This document shows, one piece after another, positions 1-7,581 of a stretch of DNA of 26,098 nt (positions are counted from its first letter, which is position 1; each line of letters begins with the position of its first letter). The stretch spans positions 1-26,098 of the forward strand of contig DGRT01000001.1 of assembly GCA_002391105.1 (NCBI GenBank), given 5' to 3'. A program made the translations under genes and the position numbers. Source of the stretch: Lachnospiraceae bacterium UBA4381 (GTDB lineage: Bacteria > Bacillota > Clostridia > Lachnospirales > Lachnospiraceae). Under the pieces are notes generated by a model. It worked only from the letters and a program-made list of their open reading frames with translations, was not told the origin of the DNA and searched no databases.

Positions 1-342
1 GGCCTTGATAAGCTTGATTGCAGCGTAGCAATGATGCAGAATGTAAAGTCTGAAAAGATGGGAAAGAAGGATATCATTAAGATAGATAAGGATGAATATG
101 ATATCAATCTGGACGTGATCGGCTACATAGATCCGGGCGTAACAGTCAGCATTATCAAGGATGGAGTTACCATAGAGAAGAAAAAGGTCGCACTTCCAAA
201 GCAGCTCATCAATATACAGAAATGTAAGAATCCACGCTGCATAACAGCAATAGAACCAAATATTCCTCATATCTTCAACCTGACAGATGAGAAGAGAAGG
301 ATATATAGATGCATATATTGTGAAGACAGTGCCCGGTCATAA
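1..342 (+). CDS. pyrI: aspartate carbamoyltransferase regulatory subunit PyrI, 3' part
   Basis: The reading frame is open from base 1 and ends with TAA at 340-342, so the 5' end lies outside the window. The visible 113 residues match the regulatory chain of aspartate transcarbamoylase, which holds the catalytic trimers together and binds nucleotide effectors in pyrimidine synthesis. Seen in the sequence are the DKLDCSVAMMQNV and IDPGVTVSIIKDG stretches of the allosteric domain. The zinc domain ligands follow as CKNPRC (CX4C) and CIYC (CX2C), the four-cysteine pattern expected for PyrI. The last five residues, DSARS, are encoded by the first copy of a 76-bp intergenic repeat (325-400). The catalytic gene pyrB is probably just upstream, which is inferred because it is outside the window. 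The Met at 31 is internal and is not a start. Confidence 0.95.
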   Translation, partial: GLDKLDCSVAMMQNVKSEKMGKKDIIKIDKDEYDINLDVIGYIDPGVTVSIIKDGVTIEKKKVALPKQLINIQKCKNPRCITAIEPNIPHIFNLTDEKRRIYRCIYCEDSARS

Positions 343-541
343 AAGCACGAACAAAGTGAGTGCTTTTATGACCGAGCATCCGAGCGAAGCGAGGACATGT
401 TCTGCGAAGCAGAACCAGCAATCGCGCCAGCGATTGCTGCAAATATGCGAAGCATATTTGATGCGGACAGTGCCCGGTCGTAGAGGTGCAGACGAAGCAA
501 GTGTTACTAAGACCGAGCATCCGAGCGAAGCGAGGACATGT
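325..541. repeat. cluster of abutting DNA hairpins with two 76-bp direct repeats
   Basis: This block is almost entirely palindromic. Two 76-nt units (325-400 and 466-541) share the left end GACAGTGCCCGGTC and a 31-nt right end (370-400 and 511-541). Their 31-nt middles differ. Unit 1 forms a perfect 14-bp stem (335-348 with 360-373); unit 2 forms only a degenerate version. Each unit ends in CCGAGCGAAGCGAGG (380-394, 521-535), a GAA-loop mini-hairpin with tandem G.A mismatches. Between the units three perfect hairpins abut without spacers: 399-415 (7 bp, loop GAA), 416-439 (10 bp, loop GCCA) and 440-460 (9 bp, loop GAA). The block resembles a REP/BIME-type element by structure only. No transposase is adjacent. 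Confidence 0.85.
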
Positions 542-563
542 GAGTTTTATTAAGGAGTTTCGT

Positions 564-1289
564 ATGATTAAAGCAAGTAATCTTTCGATGGTCTATGGGA
601 AGGATTTCAAAGCGGTTGACAATCTGTCCTTTGAGATAAAGCCCGGCGAGATAGTTGGATTTGCCGGACCTAACGGGGCAGGCAAGACAACAGCTATAAA
701 AATGCTTACAGGAATATTGAAGCCTACAGAGGGAAGTGCGGTAATTAACGGATTTGATATAGTAAAGGAGCCGATCAAAGCCAAGGAAAGCTTTGCTTAT
801 GTGGCGGATAATCCGGATATACTGCTTCAGCTCACGGGCATAGAGTATATTAATTATATAGCAAATCTTTACAGAGTTCCTATGGAATCCAGAGAAGCCA
901 GAATAAATGAGCTGGCTGACAGATTCGAGATCAGGCAGTCACTGGGGCGTCCTATGAGAGAATACTCTCATGGTATGAGACAGAAGACTATGGTCATAGC
1001 TGCACTTATACACAATCCTCCGGCTTGGATACTGGATGAACCCATGACCGGTCTTGATCCTACTGCGGCTTATGAGCTTAAGCAGATGATGAAGGAGCAT
1101 GCGGAGAAGGGAAATGCAGTTCTGTTCTCAACTCATGTTCTTGAGGTGGCAGAGAAGCTGTGCGACAGAATCATGATAATCAGTCATGGAAAGAGTCTCT
1201 ATCAGGGAACAGTAGAAGGCCTGGAGGAACAGCATCCGGGTAAGGATCTGGAGGAAATCTTTATCTCTATGGTAGGTGGAAGCTGTTAA
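564..1289 (+). CDS. ABC transporter ATP-binding protein (ABC-2/EcsA-like exporter)
   Basis: This 241-residue protein is a single nucleotide-binding domain that would power the membrane protein encoded next. Walker A is GPNGAGKTT (residues 35-43), the signature is YSHGMRQK (134-141), Walker B is ILDEP (156-160), and the switch histidine is H191 in STH. The YSHGMRQK form and the PDNP-like Q-loop region (ADNPDIL) are typical of EcsA-type and related ABC-2 exporter ATPases. The start at 564 is chosen because AAGGAG at 552-557 sits seven bases upstream. An in-frame ATG at 486 lies inside the hairpin repeat and would add 26 non-homologous residues. The permease begins about 30 bases downstream, so the two are probably cotranscribed. 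The substrate cannot be read from the sequence. Confidence 0.93.
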   Translation: MIKASNLSMVYGKDFKAVDNLSFEIKPGEIVGFAGPNGAGKTTAIKMLTGILKPTEGSAVINGFDIVKEPIKAKESFAYVADNPDILLQLTGIEYINYIANLYRVPMESREARINELADRFEIRQSLGRPMREYSHGMRQKTMVIAALIHNPPAWILDEPMTGLDPTAAYELKQMMKEHAEKGNAVLFSTHVLEVAEKLCDRIMIISHGKSLYQGTVEGLEEQHPGKDLEEIFISMVGGSC

Positions 1290-1321
1290 GTTGTTAAATA
1301 GTTGTATTAAAGGTGTACTAT

Positions 1322-2989
1322 ATGAAGGATACAGGAATCAGATCTCTTGCTACGATTCTTAGCAAGAATTCGGAGATGAAGCTGCCTGAGAAAACGGGTT
1401 ATAAGGTGCTTGCTCTTATAGCAGTACTGGGAATAATGATACCATGTACTGCCATAGTGGGATTCATTAGCTATGTAATGACAGAAGCTCTTCTGGAGGC
1501 GGGAAGTCCCGGCGGAGGGATGCTTTTTGAGATGCAGATACTTTCGGCTTTTTCCATGGTATTCGGAATAATGGTCATATTCAGTGTTCTGTTTTTTTCT
1601 TCTGACAGAGAGCATTTTGTAACACTTCCTATACCTGCTCATCATCTGATGATGGCAAAGTTTATCTATGCCTACTTTGCGGAAAGTGTTATGGAATTTC
1701 TTATACTGGTAGCTGTATTTGTAGGTTATTTCCTCGCAATAGGAAAAAATGTTGGAATCGGCGCTGCCCTGCATCCTGTATCGCTTATAGCTTCTGTGCT
1801 TGGCGTGGCGCTTATACCACTGATACCGATGATATACTGTGCAGTATTTAGTCTTATACTTATGGCTGCTCTGAGAGGAGTAAAGAATATCGGTATATTT
1901 TACAGAACCTCTACTATATTTTTGCTGATATTTGCCGGGCTTTTCATATATTCTCTGAGAGGAATCGGAGAGGTAAATATGGAAAACTATGTGGAGTCAC
2001 TGGGAAGCGGGGATAATTCCTTCCTAAAGACGCTGAATGTTATATTTTTCCCGGTTCCGTGGCTTTCGGAGGCAATAAGCAGAGGAAGTATCCTGTATCT
2101 GCTTCTGTATATTATCGGAAATGCTGCGCTTATAGCTGTGCTTTATTTTCTGGGTAAGCTTTTGTATCAGGAAGGACTCTATACCGCGGCTTCGCTGGGT
2201 TCCTCCAAGAAGGCGGACATCAGGGCGAAAGATATAACTGAGGTTTCACAGTTCAGAGCCAGTCTTATGAAAGAGATGAAGGTTATTCTGAGAACCAAAG
2301 CATTTTCCGGAAACTGTGCATATATCAATATACTCTGGCCGGCGGGTATATGGGCGCTGTTCCATTTTACTAAGGATAAGGGCGGCATGGCGGCATTTAT
2401 AGAAATGTATAAAACAGGACATGCCAGAGCGGATATGATACTTCTTATGGCGGTTGTCGGCGTGGCTTTTATAGCTACAGCGCTTAATTCTCTGGCATCT
2501 ACAGCATTTACCAGAGAAGGACAGCACTTGAGTCTTATAAAGTTTATACCTGTTCCCTATGAGACACAGCTGCTTGCCAAGGCGGTCCTGAGCTTTATAT
2601 TTACTTATCCGGCGCTGCTTGCAACAGATATTATAGTCTGTATATATATGGGCGTGCCGTTTTACATGGGAGTATTCTATGCACTAGTTATGTTTATGGC
2701 GCACGTAATCGGAATAGTTATCGGCATTATGATGGACAGCTCGGCGCCTTATATCGACTGGGATGATGAATATAGTGCCCTCAGAGGAAATCTGAATACG
2801 TTCTTCAATATGGCTGTGATGATGGTGATATCTGTAGTCATCATCGGAATAGGGCTTCTGCTGTATGAACTGCTGAAGCTTCCTATTGTAGCCTTCTATA
2901 TGGTGCTGTTTATTATACTTGCAGGGGCTATGATAAGGCTGTTAATGGTAGGAAAAGTAAAGATTATTGAGAATATGGAAAAAATGTAA
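1322..2989 (+). CDS. multi-pass ABC transporter permease, partner of the preceding ATPase
   Basis: This protein of 555 residues is dominated by about 12 hydrophobic stretches, for example near residues 28-50, 75-97, 120-140, 160-190 and at the C-terminus (LLYELLKLPIVAFYMVLF). It fits the large ABC-2-like permeases that follow EcsA-type ATPases. A shorter loop with charged residues (near KKADIRAKDITEVSQF) separates two membrane halves, suggesting a pseudo-duplicated permease. ATG at 1322 is preferred over the in-frame GTG at 1313, because AAAGGTG at 1309-1315 serves as its ribosome-binding site. It lies about 30 bases after the ATPase stop, consistent with one operon. No substrate-binding protein is nearby, so export is more likely than import; this is an inference. 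No terminator was recognised behind it. Confidence 0.88.
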   Translation: MKDTGIRSLATILSKNSEMKLPEKTGYKVLALIAVLGIMIPCTAIVGFISYVMTEALLEAGSPGGGMLFEMQILSAFSMVFGIMVIFSVLFFSSDREHFVTLPIPAHHLMMAKFIYAYFAESVMEFLILVAVFVGYFLAIGKNVGIGAALHPVSLIASVLGVALIPLIPMIYCAVFSLILMAALRGVKNIGIFYRTSTIFLLIFAGLFIYSLRGIGEVNMENYVESLGSGDNSFLKTLNVIFFPVPWLSEAISRGSILYLLLYIIGNAALIAVLYFLGKLLYQEGLYTAASLGSSKKADIRAKDITEVSQFRASLMKEMKVILRTKAFSGNCAYINILWPAGIWALFHFTKDKGGMAAFIEMYKTGHARADMILLMAVVGVAFIATALNSLASTAFTREGQHLSLIKFIPVPYETQLLAKAVLSFIFTYPALLATDIIVCIYMGVPFYMGVFYALVMFMAHVIGIVIGIMMDSSAPYIDWDDEYSALRGNLNTFFNMAVMMVISVVIIGIGLLLYELLKLPIVAFYMVLFIILAGAMIRLLMVGKVKIIENMEKM

Positions 2990-3009
2990 CACTTTTGTAA
3001 CATTTCCAC

Positions 3010-3037
3010 TTTACAAATCATATCTTTATGATATAAT
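3010..3037 (+). promoter_or_regulatory. predicted sigma-A promoter of murA
   Basis: TTTACA (3010-3015) is followed by a 16-bp spacer and a perfect TATAAT (3032-3037). Transcription would start near 3044, giving an untranslated leader of about 175 nt before murA. The promoter is predicted from consensus only. Confidence 0.65.
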
Positions 3038-3079
3038 GTTATAGGCTTGGTGGATTACGTAAACTAAATGAAAGTGTTA

Positions 3080-3174
3080 TGTTAACTCAGTGGACTGCAT
3101 TAACAGTAAGATTATGTATTCTGTGATTATCCTTTGATATGAATATCGGAATTGATATGTATCTTCGGATAATC
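3080..3174 (+). promoter_or_regulatory. structured 5' leader of murA, no known riboswitch recognised
   Basis: The long leader contains two predicted stem-loops. The first is TGTTAA (3080-3085) with TTAACA (3100-3105), plus an inner CAG/CTG stem closing a TGGA loop. The second is GATTATCC (3125-3132) with GGATAATC (3167-3174), enclosing small GATA/TATC hairpins at 3136-3147 and 3154-3163. There is no U-tract after the second stem and the RBS (AAGGAAG, near 3206-3212) is not obviously sequestered. A regulatory role is therefore inference from length and pairing alone. It does not match a riboswitch class I can recognise. Confidence 0.35.
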
Positions 3175-3219
3175 GGGTCGAGCTGTAGGAAACTATAAAT
3201 GTAGTAAGGAAGAATTAAG

Positions 3220-4542
3220 TTGAGTAAGAATGACGAACAATATGTCATAAGGGGCGGCCGTTCCCTGGAGGGAGAGGTCGTTATAGCAGGAGCAAAGAAC
3301 GCTGCACTTGGAATACTTGCTGCTGCAGTTATGACAGATGATAAGGTTACAATTGAAAATGTTCCCTATGTATCCGATACAAGAACTCTTCTTAAGGCAA
3401 TAGAGAATATCGGAGCAACGGTTGAATATAAAGATAAACATACAGTTGTTATATGCGGAAAAGGGATCAGAGAGGGACAGCCTGTAGATGATGAGTACAT
3501 CAGAAGGATAAGGGCTTCCTACTATCTTATAGGAGCTCTTCTGGGCAAGCATCGTTATGCGAATGTTGCTCTTCCGGGAGGCTGTGATATCGGTTCACGT
3601 CCTATCGATCTGCATATAAAGGGATTCGAGAAGCTGGGTGCCAGAACCGAGATAGTTCCGGGAGGTAGTATTATAGCAGAGGCAGATGAGCTGCATGGTG
3701 CTCATATCTATCTTGATACAGTTTCTGTTGGTGCTACTATCAATATCATGCTTGCTGCATCACTAAGTCCCGGTAAAACAACTATTGAAAATGCAGCCAA
3801 GGAGCCGCATATCGTTGATGTGGCAAACTTCCTGAATACAATGGGTGCCAATATAAAGGGTGCAGGTACTGATGTTATCAGAGTCCGTGGTGTAGAGAAG
3901 CTTCATGGCGCTGAGTATTCCATAATACCTGACCAGATAGAGGCAGGTACATTTATGGCTATGACAGTAGCTACACGTGGAAATGTACTTATAAAGAATG
4001 TTATTCCTAAGCATTTGGAGGCTATTTCTTCAAAGCTTGTGGAAATGGGAGCCCACGTGATTGAATATGATGATTCTGTAAGAGTTATGGCAGATGGTGT
4101 TCTTAGATCTACACAGATCAAGACTCTTCCATATCCCGGTTTCCCTACAGATATGCAGGCGCAGATGGCAACAGTCCTTGCTCTTGCTGATGGAACCAGT
4201 ATCGTTACAGAGAGTATATTTGAGAATCGTTTCAGATACGTAGCCGAGCTTGCCCGTATGGGAGCGAAGATAAGAGTGGAAGGTAATTCTGCAATTATTA
4301 CAGGCGTTAAGAGATATACAGGTGCTATGCTTCGTGCATCAGATCTTAGAGCCGGCGCTGCGCTTGTTATAGCTGCACTTTCAGCGGAGGGTGTCAGCAC
4401 TATAGAGGATATCCAGTACATCCTGCGTGGATATGAGGATTTTGATGAGAAGATAAGAGGTCTTGGTGGCAAGATGCTTATGGTTACAGGAGAGAAAGAG
4501 CTTCAGAAAGCAAAGCTTGAGCTTGCCAGCAGTACAGACTGA
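3220..4542 (+). CDS. murA: UDP-N-acetylglucosamine 1-carboxyvinyltransferase MurA
   Basis: The 440-residue protein catalyses the first committed step of peptidoglycan synthesis, transferring enolpyruvate from PEP to UDP-GlcNAc in the cytoplasm. Key family residues are visible. K26-N27 lies in AGAKNAAL, the catalytic cysteine C122 lies in GGCDIGSRPIDLHI, and the general base D311 lies in PGFPTDMQAQ. The C-terminal arginine motif is DLRAGAALVIAAL. The active-site Cys is retained, which in this family goes with sensitivity to fosfomycin. Translation starts at TTG 3220, about eight bases after AAGGAAG; no ATG or GTG in frame gives a better start. It is preceded by its own promoter and long leader and followed by a terminator at 4627, so it is probably monocistronic. 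Firmicutes often carry two MurA paralogues; which one this is cannot be decided here. Confidence 0.96.
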   Translation: MSKNDEQYVIRGGRSLEGEVVIAGAKNAALGILAAAVMTDDKVTIENVPYVSDTRTLLKAIENIGATVEYKDKHTVVICGKGIREGQPVDDEYIRRIRASYYLIGALLGKHRYANVALPGGCDIGSRPIDLHIKGFEKLGARTEIVPGGSIIAEADELHGAHIYLDTVSVGATINIMLAASLSPGKTTIENAAKEPHIVDVANFLNTMGANIKGAGTDVIRVRGVEKLHGAEYSIIPDQIEAGTFMAMTVATRGNVLIKNVIPKHLEAISSKLVEMGAHVIEYDDSVRVMADGVLRSTQIKTLPYPGFPTDMQAQMATVLALADGTSIVTESIFENRFRYVAELARMGAKIRVEGNSAIITGVKRYTGAMLRASDLRAGAALVIAALSAEGVSTIEDIQYILRGYEDFDEKIRGLGGKMLMVTGEKELQKAKLELASSTD

Positions 4543-4625
4543 TTACATATATGTACTATTTATTCATATTTACCTGCTCAGAAGCAGAGTGATCTGATTA
4601 AATGAGATATTTAAAATGTTATCTA

Positions 4626-4650
4626 GGACCGGCTGGTGCCGGTCTTATTT
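4626..4650 (+). terminator. rho-independent terminator after murA
   Basis: GACCGGC (4627-4633), loop TGGT, and GCCGGTC (4638-4644) form a perfect 7-bp GC-rich stem. It is extended by a G.T pair and followed by TTATTTAATT. It separates murA from the metG promoter. Confidence 0.85.
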
Positions 4651-4665
4651 AATTCTCTTTAGGGG

Positions 4666-4694
4666 TTGCGGGGTTGCTTTTGGTTTGGTACAAT
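4666..4694 (+). promoter_or_regulatory. predicted promoter of metG
   Basis: TTGCGG (4666-4671), a 17-bp spacer and TACAAT (4689-4694) resemble a sigma-A promoter just after the murA terminator. The leader would be only about 30 nt, which leaves no room for a T-box. Confidence 0.55.
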
Positions 4695-4728
4695 ATTCTA
4701 TTATGTCTTAAGTTGGAGGAGAGTAAAG

Positions 4729-6741
4729 ATGGCAAAAAGACCGTATTATATTACAACTGCAATTGCTTATGCTTCAGGTAAGCCTCATATAGGTAATACC
4801 TATGAGATCGTGCTTGCAGACAGTATCGCAAGATATAAGAGGTTCATAGGATATGATGTAAGATTTCAGACCGGAACTGATGAGCATGGACAGAAGATTG
4901 AGACTAAAGCTTTTGAATCACTTAATACTCCGAAGGAGTTCGTGGATGAGAAGGCTGCAGAGATAAAGAGAATCTGGGATCTGATGAATACATCCTATGA
5001 TAAGTTTATCAGAACAACAGATGAGTATCACGAGAAGCAGATACAGAAGATATTCAAGAAGCTTTATGATCAGGGGGATATTTATAAGGGCTCTTATGAG
5101 GGGCTTTATTGTACTCCGTGTGAATCCTTCTGGACAAAGTCTCAGCTTGTAGATGGCTGCTGTCCTGACTGTGGACGTCCGGTTAAGGAGGCTTCAGAAG
5201 AAGCATATTTCTTCAAGATGAGTAAGTATGCTCCTAAGCTTATTAAGTATATTGAAGATCATCCTGAGTTTATTCAGCCGGAGGCTCGTAAGAATGAGAT
5301 GGTAAATACCTTCCTGAAGCCGGGTCTCCAGGATCTCTGTGTATCAAGAACATCCTTTAAGTGGGGTATTCCGGTTGATTTTGATGAGAAGCATGTTGTC
5401 TATGTATGGATAGATGCTCTTTCAAACTATATCACTGGTCTTGGCTATGATGTTGACGGTAATAGTGATCCGATGTTTGATAAGTACTGGCCTGCAGATC
5501 TTCATCTGATTGGTAAGGATATCCTCAGATTCCATACCATTTACTGGCCTATCATGCTGATGGCTCTGGGACTTCCGCTTCCTAAGCAGGTATTTGGACA
5601 TCCATGGCTTATCCAGTCTGATGGCAAAATGAGTAAATCCCGTGGTAATGTACTCTATGCAGATGATATGGTTGATCTGTTTGGTGTAGATGCAGTTAGA
5701 TATTTCCTTCTACATGAGATGCCGTTTGAGAATGATGGAGTAGTTTCCTGGGAGCTTCTGATAGAGAGAGTCAATTCGGATCTTGCAAATGTTCTGGGTA
5801 ATCTTGTTAACAGAACTATTTCCATGGTCAATAAATATTTTGACGGTGTAGTTACAAATACAGGTGTATCTGATGAATATGATGATGACCTGAAGAGAGT
5901 TGTAACAGATACAAGACTCAGAGTTAATATCTGTATGGATAAGCTTCGTGTGGCTGATGCTATAACAGAGATATGGAATATATTTAAGAGATGCAATAAG
6001 TATATAGATGAGACTATGCCCTGGGCACTTGCAAAGGATGAGACTAAGAGGGACAGACTCAGTACAGTTCTCTATAATCTGGTAGAGGGTATTACAGTCG
6101 GTGCTTCACTGCTTGAGCCTTTCATGCCTGAGACCTCAGCTAAGATTCTTGCGCAGTTAAATGTACCAAAAAGGTCAGTTACAGAGGTTGGACAGTTTGG
6201 TCTCTATCCATCGGGTAACAAGGTAACAGAGAATCCTGAGATACTTTTCGCAAGAATAGACACTGAAGCAATGCTTGCTGAGATAGAGAAGAGATTCCCT
6301 TCAAAGGAAGTAGAGCTTGAGAAGGAAAAGGAGCTTGAGAAGGAGAAGAAGAAGGAAGAGGCAAGAAAGGAAGCTAACCGCAAGGAGCCTACATCAGTCG
6401 AGGCTGTGCGTAAGGCTCTGCTTACGATAGATGAGTTTGACAAGATGCAGCTTCAGATAGGTGAGATTCTCTCCTGCGAAGAGGTACCTAAGTCCAAGAA
6501 GCTGCTTTGCTCTCAGGTTCAGGTGGCTGGCAGAGTGCTTCAGATTGTTTCCGGAATTAAGAATTATTACAGTCCGGAGGATATGGTTGGTAAGAAGGTT
6601 GTAGTTATCACGAATCTTCAGCCTGCAAAGCTTGCCGGAATTGTATCAGAGGGTATGCTTCTCTGTGCAGAGGATGAACAGGGCAATCTGTCACTGCTCA
6701 CTTCCGAGAAGGATCTTCCTGCCGGTTCCATGATCAGCTAG
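4729..6741 (+). CDS. metG: methionyl-tRNA synthetase with C-terminal tRNA-binding domain
   Basis: The 670-residue class I synthetase charges tRNA-Met in the cytoplasm. The ATP-binding HIGH motif reads HIGN (residues 20-23) and KMSKS is at 300-304. A zinc knuckle is formed by CTPC (128-131) and CPDC (145-148). After the anticodon-binding helical domain comes a Lys/Glu-rich linker of roughly 50 residues. The last ~100 residues form an EMAPII/Trbp111-like OB-fold that helps tRNA binding and dimerisation in this MetRS type. ATG at 4729 is chosen because GGAGGAG (4714-4720) lies eight bases upstream. An in-frame TTG at 4666 overlaps the predicted -35 element. The product is standard for the family. 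Confidence 0.97.
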   Translation: MAKRPYYITTAIAYASGKPHIGNTYEIVLADSIARYKRFIGYDVRFQTGTDEHGQKIETKAFESLNTPKEFVDEKAAEIKRIWDLMNTSYDKFIRTTDEYHEKQIQKIFKKLYDQGDIYKGSYEGLYCTPCESFWTKSQLVDGCCPDCGRPVKEASEEAYFFKMSKYAPKLIKYIEDHPEFIQPEARKNEMVNTFLKPGLQDLCVSRTSFKWGIPVDFDEKHVVYVWIDALSNYITGLGYDVDGNSDPMFDKYWPADLHLIGKDILRFHTIYWPIMLMALGLPLPKQVFGHPWLIQSDGKMSKSRGNVLYADDMVDLFGVDAVRYFLLHEMPFENDGVVSWELLIERVNSDLANVLGNLVNRTISMVNKYFDGVVTNTGVSDEYDDDLKRVVTDTRLRVNICMDKLRVADAITEIWNIFKRCNKYIDETMPWALAKDETKRDRLSTVLYNLVEGITVGASLLEPFMPETSAKILAQLNVPKRSVTEVGQFGLYPSGNKVTENPEILFARIDTEAMLAEIEKRFPSKEVELEKEKELEKEKKKEEARKEANRKEPTSVEAVRKALLTIDEFDKMQLQIGEILSCEEVPKSKKLLCSQVQVAGRVLQIVSGIKNYYSPEDMVGKKVVVITNLQPAKLAGIVSEGMLLCAEDEQGNLSLLTSEKDLPAGSMIS

Positions 6742-6857
6742 TGAGCCGGTACATTGATTCTTAAATAACCGGAACAGATTTTGCAAACGATGTACTAAGG
6801 TCTGATCTGAACAGATAAAAAACATTTTATAAAGGAAATGAGAAGATAAAACATTTT

Positions 6858-7580
6858 ATGATCAGTAAAAGAATTAAAATGACATTTGCATATATCCTGA
6901 TGGCTGCCCTGGTACTCAGTCTTGCCGGCTGTGGAGGCGTCAAAGGGGACTATCAGGGTTATGTAAAGAGTCTTATCACGGCAAACTATATAGGCATAAG
7001 CGAAGGCTACGTGAAGATTACGGGAGCTAATGAAGAGGATGTGGATGCTCTCTATCTTCAGAATGTTGCCCGGCTTGCCAGTAATCTTTCTGACTACTAC
7101 GGACTCGATATCTGGAATGATACTGAGCTTTCCCGTGCCATGACTACTCTGGCAAGAAGGATATACAGCAATGTAAAGTTTGATGTGAGCAGACCTTACA
7201 AGGACAACAATATAGACTATGTAGATGTTACGATATACCCTATAGATATTATTAATCAGACTAATGCTGATGTGGTTGCCTATATAGATGGCTTTAACGA
7301 AGCCGTGGATAGGGGCGACTATAATGACTATACCAAGGAGCAGTATGAGTATGAATATGCCAGCGGTATCATGGGAATACTGGCTGATGCTGTAAATGAT
7401 ATTGCTTATGCTGAGCCTCAGACTGTGAAGGTCAGAATAATAGTATCAGAGGATACATTTTATATAGGAAATGAAGATTTTAGAAATATAGACAGAGCTA
7501 TTATACTTAGTGAATTGGTTGATACGGCATCAGAAACAGATGCTGTGGAAGGTACAGGTACAGATGCAGAGTCAGAATAA
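6858..7580 (+). CDS. putative lipoprotein of unknown function
   Basis: The 240-residue protein starts with a lipoprotein signal peptide: positive MISKRIK, a hydrophobic stretch, then the lipobox LAGC, so Cys25 is the predicted lipidated residue. This predicts an outer-face membrane-anchored protein. The mature part is acidic and has no catalytic motif I recognise; the C-terminus is a Thr/Glu/Asp/Ala-rich tail. The ribosome-binding site is weak: AAAGG at 6831-6835 is too far upstream and AGAAG (6841-6845) is poor. An alternative in-frame ATG at 6879 has no better site. Only one base separates its stop from the start of pyrC, so the two genes are likely cotranscribed. Similar 'hypothetical lipoprotein' genes are common in Lachnospiraceae; I cannot name the family. 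Confidence 0.75.
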   Translation: MISKRIKMTFAYILMAALVLSLAGCGGVKGDYQGYVKSLITANYIGISEGYVKITGANEEDVDALYLQNVARLASNLSDYYGLDIWNDTELSRAMTTLARRIYSNVKFDVSRPYKDNNIDYVDVTIYPIDIINQTNADVVAYIDGFNEAVDRGDYNDYTKEQYEYEYASGIMGILADAVNDIAYAEPQTVKVRIIVSEDTFYIGNEDFRNIDRAIILSELVDTASETDAVEGTGTDAESE

Positions 7581-7581
7581 A

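Noticed and set aside
325..541. CRISPR-like repeat array
   Set aside because: Only two 76-nt copies, 65 bp apart. The intervening sequence is itself palindromic and there are no cas genes.
287..553. Coding frames of 81-88 codons on both strands over the pyrI/ABC gap
   Set aside because: They lie wholly in palindromic repeats and have no ribosome-binding sites. The peptides are translations of the repeat units.
3903..4472. 189-codon frame on the minus strand
   Set aside because: It lies inside murA, whose catalytic motifs are all present on the plus strand. It reflects codon bias only.
4543..4728. T-box leader for metG
   Set aside because: The gap has a murA terminator and a promoter only about 30 nt before metG, with no room or motif for a T-box.
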